64,000 bases of DNA from VGWG01 sp964580075 (GTDB lineage: Bacteria > Verrucomicrobiota > Kiritimatiellia > RFP12 > JAAYNR01): NCBI GenBank assembly GCA_964580075.1, contig CAZOJL010000001.1:1-64000 (forward strand), read 5' to 3'. Below are positions 1 through 11,632 of this stretch, in pieces (position 1 is the first letter of the stretch; each line of letters opens with the position of its first letter). The translations under genes and the position numbers were made by a program. A model generated the notes under the pieces. It worked only from the letters and a program-made list of their open reading frames with translations. It ran no database searches and was not told the origin of the DNA.

Positions 1-114
1 GAACGCAGCCTCCAATTCATCCGTTGGCTACGGTATTGCCTCAATCATTCGCGTAGCTGGAGGCTCGAAATTGAGCAACTGAAGCCCTATATGGAGGCTT
101 ACATTTGCTGATAA
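1..114 (+). CDS. possible 3' end of an upstream gene (partial)
   Basis: Frame 1 is open from the window edge to a TGA at 112-114 and would encode a 37-residue C-terminal tail rich in Arg, Trp and Tyr. I do not recognise the family. The piece is short enough that it could be chance. Bases 115-277 hold a pyrimidine-rich stretch and no feature I can name. Confidence 0.3.
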
Positions 115-277
115 ACCCAACACCGTTCAACCTTAGAAACCTCTCTTCCTCTCTTCTCTTGGATAGACAAAGCCCCGCAAGATTGCTACTGTTTACGGTG
201 TGCCGGGGGCCTTGATGCGTGATCGAAAGGCTCGCCATCCGCCGATGCGCCGACACCCCTGCAGCGACACCGTCCCC

Positions 278-4399
<4,122 letters not shown>

Positions 4400-4427
4400 C
4401 GACTCCATCCCTTGGCTTCTATTAATG

Positions 4428-4444
4428 CACCAATCTTGGTGTTT
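4428..4444. terminator. weak hairpin between convergent genes
   Basis: CACCA/TGGTG stem with a 4-base loop, followed by TTT, in the 49-base gap between the convergent helicase and res genes. The stem is short and the T run weak, so termination here is only a suggestion. Confidence 0.3.
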
Positions 4445-4448
4445 CTCC

Positions 4449-6911
4449 CTAAAATCCTATCGTGTCCGACAAGCGGAATTCCTTCGCAAGTATGGGCTTT
4501 TTCGCCTTTTCGTCATAGCCGACCGTCATCCAGCGCACGCCATCGCGAAACAGGATCATGACGTGTCCATAGATGCCGTGTTCGGCGAGGACTTTCGGGG
4601 CCTCGTCGTCGCTTTGGAAGTTGTGTTTGGGGTCGGCGAGGAGACCGCCTTCCTCGGTTTTGCGCCCTTCGATGCCAATGACAAAGTCGGGATAGAAACC
4701 CCGGCCATCCGGCATGAGCACGTTCACGGACCAAGGTTGGCGGGGTTCGTTGCGGTGCCACCACTTGACGATCTTGTTCATATCGCGATCAAGCAGTTCG
4801 GCAAACGACTGTTCCCAGGTGTTCAGGCCGGATGGCATCACGCCATAGATGTTGCGCGTTGACTTCGGCAGGGGTTCGGCCCAGATCATCTCCACGGGCA
4901 GGTCGGCGGCCTCCGAAATCTCGGCATTCTTGGCGTGTGCGGCTTTCTGCGCCTCCAAGAGCAGCTCGGGGTGAGTAGCGAGAATCACATCGAGAAAGCG
5001 CGCGACCTTCTCGGGATCGTCCGCTTCGAACATGGCTTCCTCGCGCATGACCAGTTGCACTTTGCGGAGAAGTGCGCGGCGCAATTCCCGCGGATCAAAC
5101 GTCTTATTCCTCAACAGAACTCTTTGTGCCGCCTCGGCCACCTGGACGGGTGAGAGATCGGCCACAAAATTGAACTCCCGCTGGAGGGTGTGCGCGAAAA
5201 CATCGAGCGTGCGCTTCTCGACCGGAACCTTGCTTTTCATCGCCTCAAACAGATCACGCGTGGAAACGATGAATCGTTCAGCACAGTCTTCCTCGGTCAC
5301 CTCGTTTTGGGAACATACGACCTGCGTCTTGAATCGGCGCGGCATGCCGGCCAGTAGCGGGTAGCGATTTGACCCCACCGGACCACAGACCCGCGTCGGG
5401 GTGTTCATGGAAGGTCCGCCGCCAGGTGGTGATTCGCTGCCGAAGAAGACACCGAAATCGAAGTGGGCCATGTATGACTGCTTGGGCGTGTCAACTGCAT
5501 GGCCGGCTGCGATATCCGCGGCCGATTGCGGCACCGGATGCTCCGACAGCCCGGAGAAGTTGATCTGGCCGTTCGATTCGACCTGGCCAACGCCCGAAGC
5601 GCCCTCTCCGTAGTGGATGGCCACAGTTGCGGTGCTGGCCTTGGCGTACTCGGTCTGAATCGCGTTCATCTTCTGCCCGGCAAGGTCGAGTCCGGTCTGT
5701 GACTCTGCGTCGGCCAGAAAGACGTATCCGTAATTGAGCGTATCCGTCAGGGTATGGGTCTGAGCGCGGCCTTGCAACCGGCGATGAACGCGAAGAATGC
5801 GGCCAACCAACTGCACGCCAAAATCCGGGTCGCGGCTGGCGCGCATGGAAACCAGGGTAAACGCGCGCGGGGCATCGAAGCCCAAGGCCACAGCCATCTT
5901 GAATACAAGCACTTCGCGCTGTTCGTCGTTGGCCAGCGCCAGCAGGTCGGCATCCGGTTCCGCTGCGGTGTGCACGGCAATTTGCGCCTCGGTGAACCCC
6001 AGGCGCAGCAGCGAGGCATGCAGCTTTTCCACGCTCTTCTCAGACGAATCCGCCTGCACGAGGAGCAGCGGCACGAGCGGCACCTTCATCTCAATCAGTT
6101 TCTGCTTCAACGTCCGATGCGCGGCCACGCCGTCGCGCAGGGCGACGTCCTGCAGATTGACCAGGGCGCGCTTCTCGGGATCGACAAAGTAAGCCGCGCA
6201 CTTCACGCCAGTTTTGATCAGGCCCGCCTCTACGGCATCGGCGCGGCTGACACGGATGCGTTGCAGCTCGGCGATGTCCATGGCCTTTTCAAAGGCACAC
6301 ACGTCGGCATCGTCCGGCGTGGCGGTAATGAGGATCGTATACTCCGGTTTCAGGATTTCCTTGAAGAATGTCGCGGCTAGCGTGTTCTGGCCAAAGCCAT
6401 GGTGCGCCTCGTCCACCACCACGCCGATGCGCAGGTTCTGATCGCGCAGGGCTTCTATCAGGGTGTCAATCGAGGGGTTGGCGTCGCCCTCCTTGCGGAC
6501 GTTGCGCTTGTCCTTCACGCGCGTGGCGACGGCCTGCCAGGTGGTCACAAAGACATCGCCGCGGCGGCTCATGGCCGTGGATCGGTCATCCGCGAGCTCG
6601 CGCAGGCGCAGGCCGTGAAACTCCTCGCGCAATACAGCCGCGGTTTGTCCGACCACGCCTTTGAACGGGGCGAACCAGAACCAGACGACATCCTCTTCGT
6701 GACTGAAGCGCTCGACGATGGTGCCGGCCATCAGCGTCTTGCCGGAGCCGGTGGGCGCTTCGATCAGGAGATAGCCGTTGTGATTGATGGCCGAGGCCTT
6801 GCCGGCGGCATCGGCGCCGGCCGCGTCCAGCAGGCGTTTGGTCGTGGCAAAGAGGCTCACGCCGCTGTTGACGGCCTCGCCTTGAAAGTTTCTGAGTACG
6901 CGAATGGGCAT
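4449..6911 (-). CDS. res: type III restriction enzyme-like helicase/nuclease (Res subunit)
   Basis: 820-residue SF2 helicase of the type III restriction (Res) kind. Visible motifs are Walker A APTGSGKT near residue 55, DEAH box VVDEAHHGFG, motif III ITATP and motif VI QLVGRILRVHRR. The C-terminus carries a PD-(D/E)xK-like pattern, YPDFVIGI followed by LLADPK, as expected for the nuclease domain. In this family the enzyme translocates and cuts DNA at sites left unmethylated by its Mod partner. The mod gene lies upstream on the same strand, but a GxxExxY gene and repeats separate them. No clear Shine-Dalgarno sequence precedes ATG 6911. A solitary DEAD/DEAH helicase-nuclease of a related defence system is the alternative. 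Confidence 0.82.
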   Translation of the reverse strand: MPIRVLRNFQGEAVNSGVSLFATTKRLLDAAGADAAGKASAINHNGYLLIEAPTGSGKTLMAGTIVERFSHEEDVVWFWFAPFKGVVGQTAAVLREEFHGLRLRELADDRSTAMSRRGDVFVTTWQAVATRVKDKRNVRKEGDANPSIDTLIEALRDQNLRIGVVVDEAHHGFGQNTLAATFFKEILKPEYTILITATPDDADVCAFEKAMDIAELQRIRVSRADAVEAGLIKTGVKCAAYFVDPEKRALVNLQDVALRDGVAAHRTLKQKLIEMKVPLVPLLLVQADSSEKSVEKLHASLLRLGFTEAQIAVHTAAEPDADLLALANDEQREVLVFKMAVALGFDAPRAFTLVSMRASRDPDFGVQLVGRILRVHRRLQGRAQTHTLTDTLNYGYVFLADAESQTGLDLAGQKMNAIQTEYAKASTATVAIHYGEGASGVGQVESNGQINFSGLSEHPVPQSAADIAAGHAVDTPKQSYMAHFDFGVFFGSESPPGGGPSMNTPTRVCGPVGSNRYPLLAGMPRRFKTQVVCSQNEVTEEDCAERFIVSTRDLFEAMKSKVPVEKRTLDVFAHTLQREFNFVADLSPVQVAEAAQRVLLRNKTFDPRELRRALLRKVQLVMREEAMFEADDPEKVARFLDVILATHPELLLEAQKAAHAKNAEISEAADLPVEMIWAEPLPKSTRNIYGVMPSGLNTWEQSFAELLDRDMNKIVKWWHRNEPRQPWSVNVLMPDGRGFYPDFVIGIEGRKTEEGGLLADPKHNFQSDDEAPKVLAEHGIYGHVMILFRDGVRWMTVGYDEKAKKPILAKEFRLSDTIGF

Positions 6912-6930
6912 GGTGGTGGTTCTCTATCTG

Positions 6931-6994
6931 CCAGGATTCAGCAGGATTCGTTGGCGATGGCTCTTGGACAGGATTCACAGGATTCAACAGGATT
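6931..6994. repeat. ACAGGATT word array, copy A1
   Basis: Five irregularly spaced copies of (A/G)CAGGATT, in the same orientation as copies A2-A4. This copy has no complementary right arm. It spans the 3' end of the GxxExxY gene, so the gene's last roughly 20 codons are read from the array in reverse complement. Confidence 0.9.
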
Positions 6995-7381
6995 CGTTGG
7001 CGACTTTTGGGGGCGGTAGGTTCGGGTCTTGCGTTTGAACTGAAGGCTTGCGGCGCCGAAGTTGAAGAGGAGGCCCGTTTCGATGTCGGTGGCAGTGAGG
7101 TAGTGCACGAGTTGTACTTCGTGTGCCGTGCATAGATTCTGCACGGCCTTGTTCTCGATTAGGATCCGATCCTCTACCAGCATGTCGGCCGAGAAGTCGC
7201 CAACATTGACTCCGTCGTATCTGACTTCGATGGGCCACTCGCATACAGTCTTCAATCCGGCGCGATGCAACTCATGCGCCAATGCCTTCTGGTAGACGGA
7301 CTCAAGAAAGCCGGGACCAAGCGTCCTGTGGACGGCCATGGCACAACCGATGATCTTCTGCGTTAGTGCTTCGTCTTCCAC
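6938..7381 (-). CDS. GxxExxY family protein
   Basis: 147-residue protein with the family signature GPGFLESVYQKAL near residue 23. Further on are a D (FSADMLV) and an ExK (LIENKAV), a pattern consistent with the PD-(D/E)xK nuclease-like fold proposed for this family. Its biochemical role is not established. The C-terminus ends in NPVESCESC-type sequence, which is simply the translated ACAGGATT array; the conserved domain ends about 20 residues earlier. The gene sits between mod and res on the same strand, with array copies on both sides, and looks like a unit inserted into the restriction-modification locus. Confidence 0.88.
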   Translation of the reverse strand: MEDEALTQKIIGCAMAVHRTLGPGFLESVYQKALAHELHRAGLKTVCEWPIEVRYDGVNVGDFSADMLVEDRILIENKAVQNLCTAHEVQLVHYLTATDIETGLLFNFGAASLQFKRKTRTYRPQKSPTNPVESCESCPRAIANESC

Positions 7382-7410
7382 TTCAACAACCCTCTCGTTT
7401 GGAGACTCTT

Positions 7411-7490
7411 CGGACAGGATTAACAGGATTCAACAGGATTGAGACGGTTACCGCGCTACAATCCTGCAAAATCCTGTGAATCCTGTCCAA
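7411..7490. repeat. ACAGGATT word array, copy A2 (foldable)
   Basis: The left arm has three tandem ACAGGATT words; the right arm has three complementary AATCCTGT-type words, with about 20 bases between. The whole can form a long imperfect hairpin. It lies 30 bases upstream of the GxxExxY start codon. Confidence 0.9.
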
Positions 7491-7532
7491 GATGCATTCG
7501 GTTTAGCCTTTCATGCTCGTTTGGAGACTCTT

Positions 7533-7593
7533 CGGACAGGATTGGGCCTGTCGCCACGAACCAATCCTGCGAAATCTTGTCAATCCTGTCCAA
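7533..7593. repeat. ACAGGATT word array, copy A3 (degraded)
   Basis: One forward word, a GC-rich centre and three diverged complementary words. It lies between the mod stop codon (7606-7608) and copy A2. Confidence 0.8.
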
Positions 7594-7605
7594 AAATCCA
7601 TGTTT

Positions 7606-9231
7606 TCAACCTTTCATGCCAAAGCGCCGGGCAAGGCTTTCGGGGATGGCTTCGTGCTGCACATGGCTGGAGCGAATGTGCTGCTGGAGGGTTTCCGGCT
7701 GCCAGGAGTAGAGAATCACGGCGGCGCTCTCCTGGACGGCCTTGCGCAGGGCGGTCACCAGTTTGGTGGTGAAGCGCGGCACGTAGATCAGCGTGGACTC
7801 CTCGTCGCTCGCGCACAGGAACTCCGTTTCCGCGAAGGGCTCCAGCGTTTCGCGGTGGATCATCTGCAACGCGGTCCAAACCTGCGCGTGCTCGATCTCC
7901 ACCAACCGCCCCGGCGCGATCCGGCGGCAACGCAGATAGGCAAAGTCGCCGGAAACTCCCGGTGTATCGCCGTAACCTTCGATGACGCGCCGGACGCGTT
8001 TCGCGCAAACATCGCGGCAGAGATTCTTGTCCGGCTCATCGGTCGTGGCCTCGGCGTTGGAAACCAGAATGCAACGCCGCTTCCCGCCGTCTTCCGCATT
8101 GAGTTGTAAGACTGCTTGTGCCGTTGTGCCCGATCCGGCAAAGAAATCGAGAATGATGTCGTCGGGACCTGTGGCGATACGAAGAATGCGTTCAATCAGT
8201 CCAGTTGGTTTTGGAGTGGAAAAGGAACGGGTTTCTTCCGGCAACAACGCCATGAGTTCCTTCTTTGCGGTGTCGGTATGGCCGACCTCATCAAAGGTCC
8301 ACCACGTTGTAGGAACCACCCCGTCGCCATGCCTCAACGCATGTTTGTAGCGCTTGAAAGCCGGCACTTTCCCCTTGCCGTCTTTTCCCCAGTAGATCAA
8401 ATCTGCCTCAACGTTTCGTTGGTGTTCTTCTTTCGAATACGCCCACGTTCGAGTGCGCTTTGGCCAAATCTCTGCATCCGTGTTTGGGTTGACGACAGGA
8501 TAATAGAGGTTTGGGCGCTCCTCAGCGCTCTTGTTACAGGTGTAGTCACTAGACCGGAATATCCCTTTGGCATCCTCAAATTTATACTGCCGGTCTTTTT
8601 CTTCGCCACGCGGCAATAGGTTTCTTTGCCACATGTCGGAATGGCGGTAGGCCAGGATGTACTCATGCATTGGCGCAATGGTCTTGTGATCGTTCGAAGA
8701 TGCGTATTTCTTCTGCCAAATGCAAGTGGCGACAAAGGCGCTGGGGCCGAAAACCTTGTTCATCAACATGCCAAGAGTAAACAGTTCGTTATCGTCAATG
8801 GAGACAAAAATTGAACCATCCTGCCGAAGAAGGTCCTTGGCGAGCAACAGTCGCTGATACATGAACTCGCACCACATCGAGTGGCGCCAGGTGTCGTTTG
8901 TGTCCACAAAGCGGTCGTTGTAGACGAAATCGCGGTTGCCGGTGTTGTAGGGCGGGTCGATGTAGATGCACTTGACGCGGCCGGCGTAGGTCATGCGCAG
9001 GTAGCGCAGAGCGTCGAAGTTATCGCCCTCGATGATGAGGTTGCGCCAGGGAGCGGCGCCGACGCTCTGTTCAGGCACAAGGTCCAGCGCCACAAAATCG
9101 GAGTTGATGGCCTTGTCGCGGTCGATCTCGTTGGCCTCCCAGACGAGGCCGAAGCGCGTGGCGTCCCGTCGGTCGCGCGCGGCGAGCAGGCGGACGAGTT
9201 CGTCCTTGGTTAGGTGGTCGTACTTCGGCAT
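7606..9231 (-). CDS. mod: type III-like DNA adenine methyltransferase (Mod)
   Basis: 541-residue site-specific DNA methyltransferase. The catalytic motif IV, DPPY, is at residues 92-95 (IYIDPPYNTG). The S-adenosylmethionine motif DFFAGSGTT is near residue 365. This is the beta-class order typical of type III Mod subunits. The region between them would carry target recognition. It should methylate adenine in a short asymmetric site and protect it from Res. A GGAG about 9 bases upstream supports ATG 9231. It is the first gene of a minus-strand mod, GxxExxY, res series. Confidence 0.9.
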   Translation of the reverse strand: MPKYDHLTKDELVRLLAARDRRDATRFGLVWEANEIDRDKAINSDFVALDLVPEQSVGAAPWRNLIIEGDNFDALRYLRMTYAGRVKCIYIDPPYNTGNRDFVYNDRFVDTNDTWRHSMWCEFMYQRLLLAKDLLRQDGSIFVSIDDNELFTLGMLMNKVFGPSAFVATCIWQKKYASSNDHKTIAPMHEYILAYRHSDMWQRNLLPRGEEKDRQYKFEDAKGIFRSSDYTCNKSAEERPNLYYPVVNPNTDAEIWPKRTRTWAYSKEEHQRNVEADLIYWGKDGKGKVPAFKRYKHALRHGDGVVPTTWWTFDEVGHTDTAKKELMALLPEETRSFSTPKPTGLIERILRIATGPDDIILDFFAGSGTTAQAVLQLNAEDGGKRRCILVSNAEATTDEPDKNLCRDVCAKRVRRVIEGYGDTPGVSGDFAYLRCRRIAPGRLVEIEHAQVWTALQMIHRETLEPFAETEFLCASDEESTLIYVPRFTTKLVTALRKAVQESAAVILYSWQPETLQQHIRSSHVQHEAIPESLARRFGMKG

Positions 9232-9680
9232 TCGGGGCGATCTCCGGGAAAGGGCAGCCTAAGGAAAACGGGGAGCGGAAAAAGAGTAGCAAATATTTTC
9301 AAAACTGTGTGAAAAGATGTCGGAACGCAGTAATTCGGGTGCGATTGCGGTTGGTGGAAAGGCACGAGGCGCATCGGATCAGAATCCGGGCACAACCCTG
9401 CAGATTTTTAGACAGGATTAACAGGATTCAACAGGATTGAAAGTGTTTCCGCGCAAATCCTGCAAAATCCTGTAAATCCTGTCCGAGAAATTCCAAGTCC
9501 ATAATCACACCAACCCGGAAGCGCCTTTCAAAAAGGGTTGCAAAATCGCCTCCAGGGCGGTAACGTCATCTTCGTCGGTCGTGGTGTGTTCGTCCTTCGT
9601 TGTGTTTTTGTAAACACGTAAGAACAGCCCTGACCCGCCTTTTTTCATGCCGTGACGCGCCTGCCCCCAGGGGCCGTGCT
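9232..9680. other. intergenic region between divergent mod and M23 genes
   Basis: 449 bases without a convincing gene. It must contain the promoters for mod (minus strand) and the peptidase (plus strand); I could not assign boxes with confidence. It holds array copy A4 and a small palindrome near 9602-9617 (GTGTTT/AAACAC). Confidence 0.6.
9410..9485. repeat. ACAGGATT word array, copy A4 (foldable)
   Basis: Three forward words (gACAGGATT, aACAGGATT, aACAGGATT) and three complementary words, with a centre very like that of A2 (ending in GCGC). It lies about 1.9 kb from A2, on the far side of mod, and has no accompanying small gene. Confidence 0.9.
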
Positions 9681-10736
9681 ATGGGGATCCCTATGAGGAT
9701 GGAACTGTTTCTGCGCGTGACTCTTTTACTGCTGGCGGGAGGGATGATCGTCGACGACGCTTCAGCCGCCGACCCGTGGTTGGTGTTGCCGACGGAAAAC
9801 CAGGCTCTCTTTGAAGATGCCCCCGACCGGTTCTACCGGTACGTGGACCGGGTGGTCGAAGGAAAGGCGGAACAGGTGGTGGCAGGCGGGTGTTACGGAT
9901 TTACACGCACGCCGGTGCGGATAGGTGACACCGTTGTCTATACCCAGTTTCACGAGGGGATCGACATCCAACCCGTCCGGTACGACAAGCAGCGCGCGCC
10001 GCTCGATCCCGTAACCGCCCCCGCCGATGGCCGCGTCGTCCATGTCTCCACCGTGTCGGGCAACTCGAATTACGGCCGCTACGCCGTCGTCGAGCACATG
10101 CTGCAAGGCGCCCCCTACTACACCCTCTACGCCCATCTGGCCGCCATCACCGTCTCGCGCGGTGATGCCGTCAGCCAAGGCGACGTGATCGGCCGCATCG
10201 GCTACAGCGGCAACGGAATCACCAAAGCCCGCTCCCACGTGCATTATGAGTTCTGCCTGATGATGAACCGCCACGCCCGCGGCTGGTTCCGGAAACACTT
10301 CCCCGGCCAGCCTGATACGCACGGCATCTTCAACGGCATGAACCTCGCCGGACTCGATCCGGCTGGTCTGACCCTCGCCGTCCGGGCCGATCCCGCCACC
10401 ACCGTCACTGACTTTATCCGCCGTCAGACGCCGCTCTTCCGCCTGGTCCTGAACGACATGCCCCGGTTTGACCTCGTCGAGCTCTACCCCTGGTTGGCGG
10501 CAGACGCCGACGCACCCCGTCCTGCGGCGTGGGCGGTGACGTTCTCCGACCAGTTCGTGCCGATGCGGGCCGAAGGCCGCCCCGCGCGCGTGGCCGCGCC
10601 CACCGTCGAATGGCTCGGACCCGCCACGCCCGCGTTGCTATATCAATCCCGCAAGCTGGTGAGCGGAACACCCGAGAAGCCAACACTCACTCGGTCGGGC
10701 CACCGTTGGGCCGACCTGTTGACGCCGCCCGAATGA
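9681..10736 (+). CDS. secreted M23 (LytM-type) metallopeptidase
   Basis: 351-residue exported protein with a signal peptide at residues 1-27 (hydrophobic LRVTLLLLAGG, cleavage after ASA). The M23 zinc motifs are present: HEGID from His91 (HxxxD), a middle His at 152 (YAHL) and HVH at 186-188. The family cuts peptide crosslinks in peptidoglycan in the periplasm, or acts as an activator when catalytic residues are lost; here they are present. About 140 further residues after the domain are of unknown role. I chose ATG 9681 because AGGGG lies 7 bases upstream; 9693 and 9699 are in-frame alternatives. It converges with the yraN-like gene 24 bases downstream. Confidence 0.88.
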   Translation: MGIPMRMELFLRVTLLLLAGGMIVDDASAADPWLVLPTENQALFEDAPDRFYRYVDRVVEGKAEQVVAGGCYGFTRTPVRIGDTVVYTQFHEGIDIQPVRYDKQRAPLDPVTAPADGRVVHVSTVSGNSNYGRYAVVEHMLQGAPYYTLYAHLAAITVSRGDAVSQGDVIGRIGYSGNGITKARSHVHYEFCLMMNRHARGWFRKHFPGQPDTHGIFNGMNLAGLDPAGLTLAVRADPATTVTDFIRRQTPLFRLVLNDMPRFDLVELYPWLAADADAPRPAAWAVTFSDQFVPMRAEGRPARVAAPTVEWLGPATPALLYQSRKLVSGTPEKPTLTRSGHRWADLLTPPE

Positions 10737-10760
10737 TCAGCAGCGGCGCGATGTGGCAGC

Positions 10761-11264
10761 CTACCGCCACGTTCTCCGGTCAAACGGGAAGGCGTTTTCA
10801 TGGTGGCGGATTTCGGGTGGAGGGCCGTCCGGGCGGCCGACCACTTCCACGATGTCAAAGCGGTAGATCCGCTTCGGAAACCCCGCCTTCCTGAGATAGG
10901 CGCGGGCCGCGCGGTTGAGCGCGCGGCGCTTGGCGGCATTGACCGCCGTCGCCGGCCGTGCCACGCGCTCGTCGGTGCGGGTCTTGACTTCCACAAAGGT
11001 CAACACGCCGTCACGCGCCGCGATGATATCCAGCTCATCATGCCGGTTGGGCCGCACCCGACGGCCGAGTATCTTCCACCCGTCACGCCGCAGCCGCTCC
11101 GCTGCCTTGCCCTCGCCCCATGCGCCCAGATCGATGGGTGCTCCGGCTTCCGTTGTCCGGTTCCGAGTCAGCCCGACCCAAGCGAGGAATCGTCTCCACA
11201 TCAGGGAACCGCCCCCGTGAACGTGGCCGTCCCGCCACCGGCTCGATTGTATTCGCTCGCCCAT
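10761..11264 (-). CDS. yraN: YraN family (UPF0102) protein
   Basis: About 167 residues. The conserved UPF0102 core is visible: GAWGEGKAAERLRRDGW, then DELDIIAARDG and FVEVKTR, which is the D-(E)xK pattern of a nuclease-like fold. The family is often encoded near ribosomal or rnhB genes, but not here. Its function is poorly defined; Holliday-junction or DNA-repair roles have been suggested. ATG 11264 is preceded by AAGGG; ATG 11201 is an alternative. Upstream is a large inverted repeat rather than another gene. Confidence 0.85.
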   Translation of the reverse strand: MGERIQSSRWRDGHVHGGGSLMWRRFLAWVGLTRNRTTEAGAPIDLGAWGEGKAAERLRRDGWKILGRRVRPNRHDELDIIAARDGVLTFVEVKTRTDERVARPATAVNAAKRRALNRAARAYLRKAGFPKRIYRFDIVEVVGRPDGPPPEIRHHENAFPFDRRTWR

Positions 11265-11624
11265 GTCCACGCCCTTATAAACCTGCCTATTCTGGATCTT
11301 GACGCCGTTGCGAGGAGCTAATGTATGGCGAAGCTGATGAAAGCGGCGTCGCGCGGAATACCGCTTGCGGCGCGCACTCCAAAATGGCTGGCGCCGCATC
11401 CCTCCGCCATCGCCCCGGCGGCAGCGTCTGGAGTGCGCGCGGCAAGCGGTATTCCGCGCGACGCCGCTCTTTTGCACGTCCGAAACGCCTCACCCGACCG
11501 AGATGAACCACGAAGGGCACGAAAGACTCTTTTTCTGTCTGGCTGTGTCTGGTTATGACTGACCCGTGTTATTCGACCCCGATACCGATACCGACCCCGA
11601 CAACGCACATACCCACCCACTCAC
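11265..11624. other. intergenic region with palindrome and short repeats
   Basis: 360 bases with no gene. It holds the 39-base inverted repeat at 11343-11467, a snippet GAACCACGAAGGGCACGAAA near 11504-11523, and a hexamer-like array (CGATAC, CGATAC, CGACCC, CGACAA) from 11579. Confidence 0.7.
11343..11467. repeat. near-perfect 39-base inverted repeat
   Basis: The left arm, about 11343-11381 (AGCGGCGTCGCGCGGAATAC onward), matches the reverse complement of about 11429-11467 with one mismatch. About 47 bases separate the arms. It could be a MITE-like or REP-like element or a strong cruciform/terminator. No transposase is adjacent. Confidence 0.85.
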
Positions 11625-11632
11625 TCACTCCA
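11576..11632. repeat. CGATAC/CTCACT short-word array
   Basis: Tandem CGATAC-like hexamers grading into ACCCACCCACTCACTCACTC. The stop codon of the GHL10 gene (TCA on the plus strand at 11625-11627) lies within the TCAC words. Confidence 0.7.

Larger units (their letters stand above)
7394..7618. repeat. tandem duplication containing array copies A2 and A3
   Basis: Two diverged units, about 7394-7515 and 7516-7618. Both begin CTCGTTTGGAGACTCTTCGG and end CCTTTCATG. Each contains an ACAGGATT array. The second unit includes the last codons and stop of mod, and the first carries a diverged copy of that segment. Confidence 0.8.
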
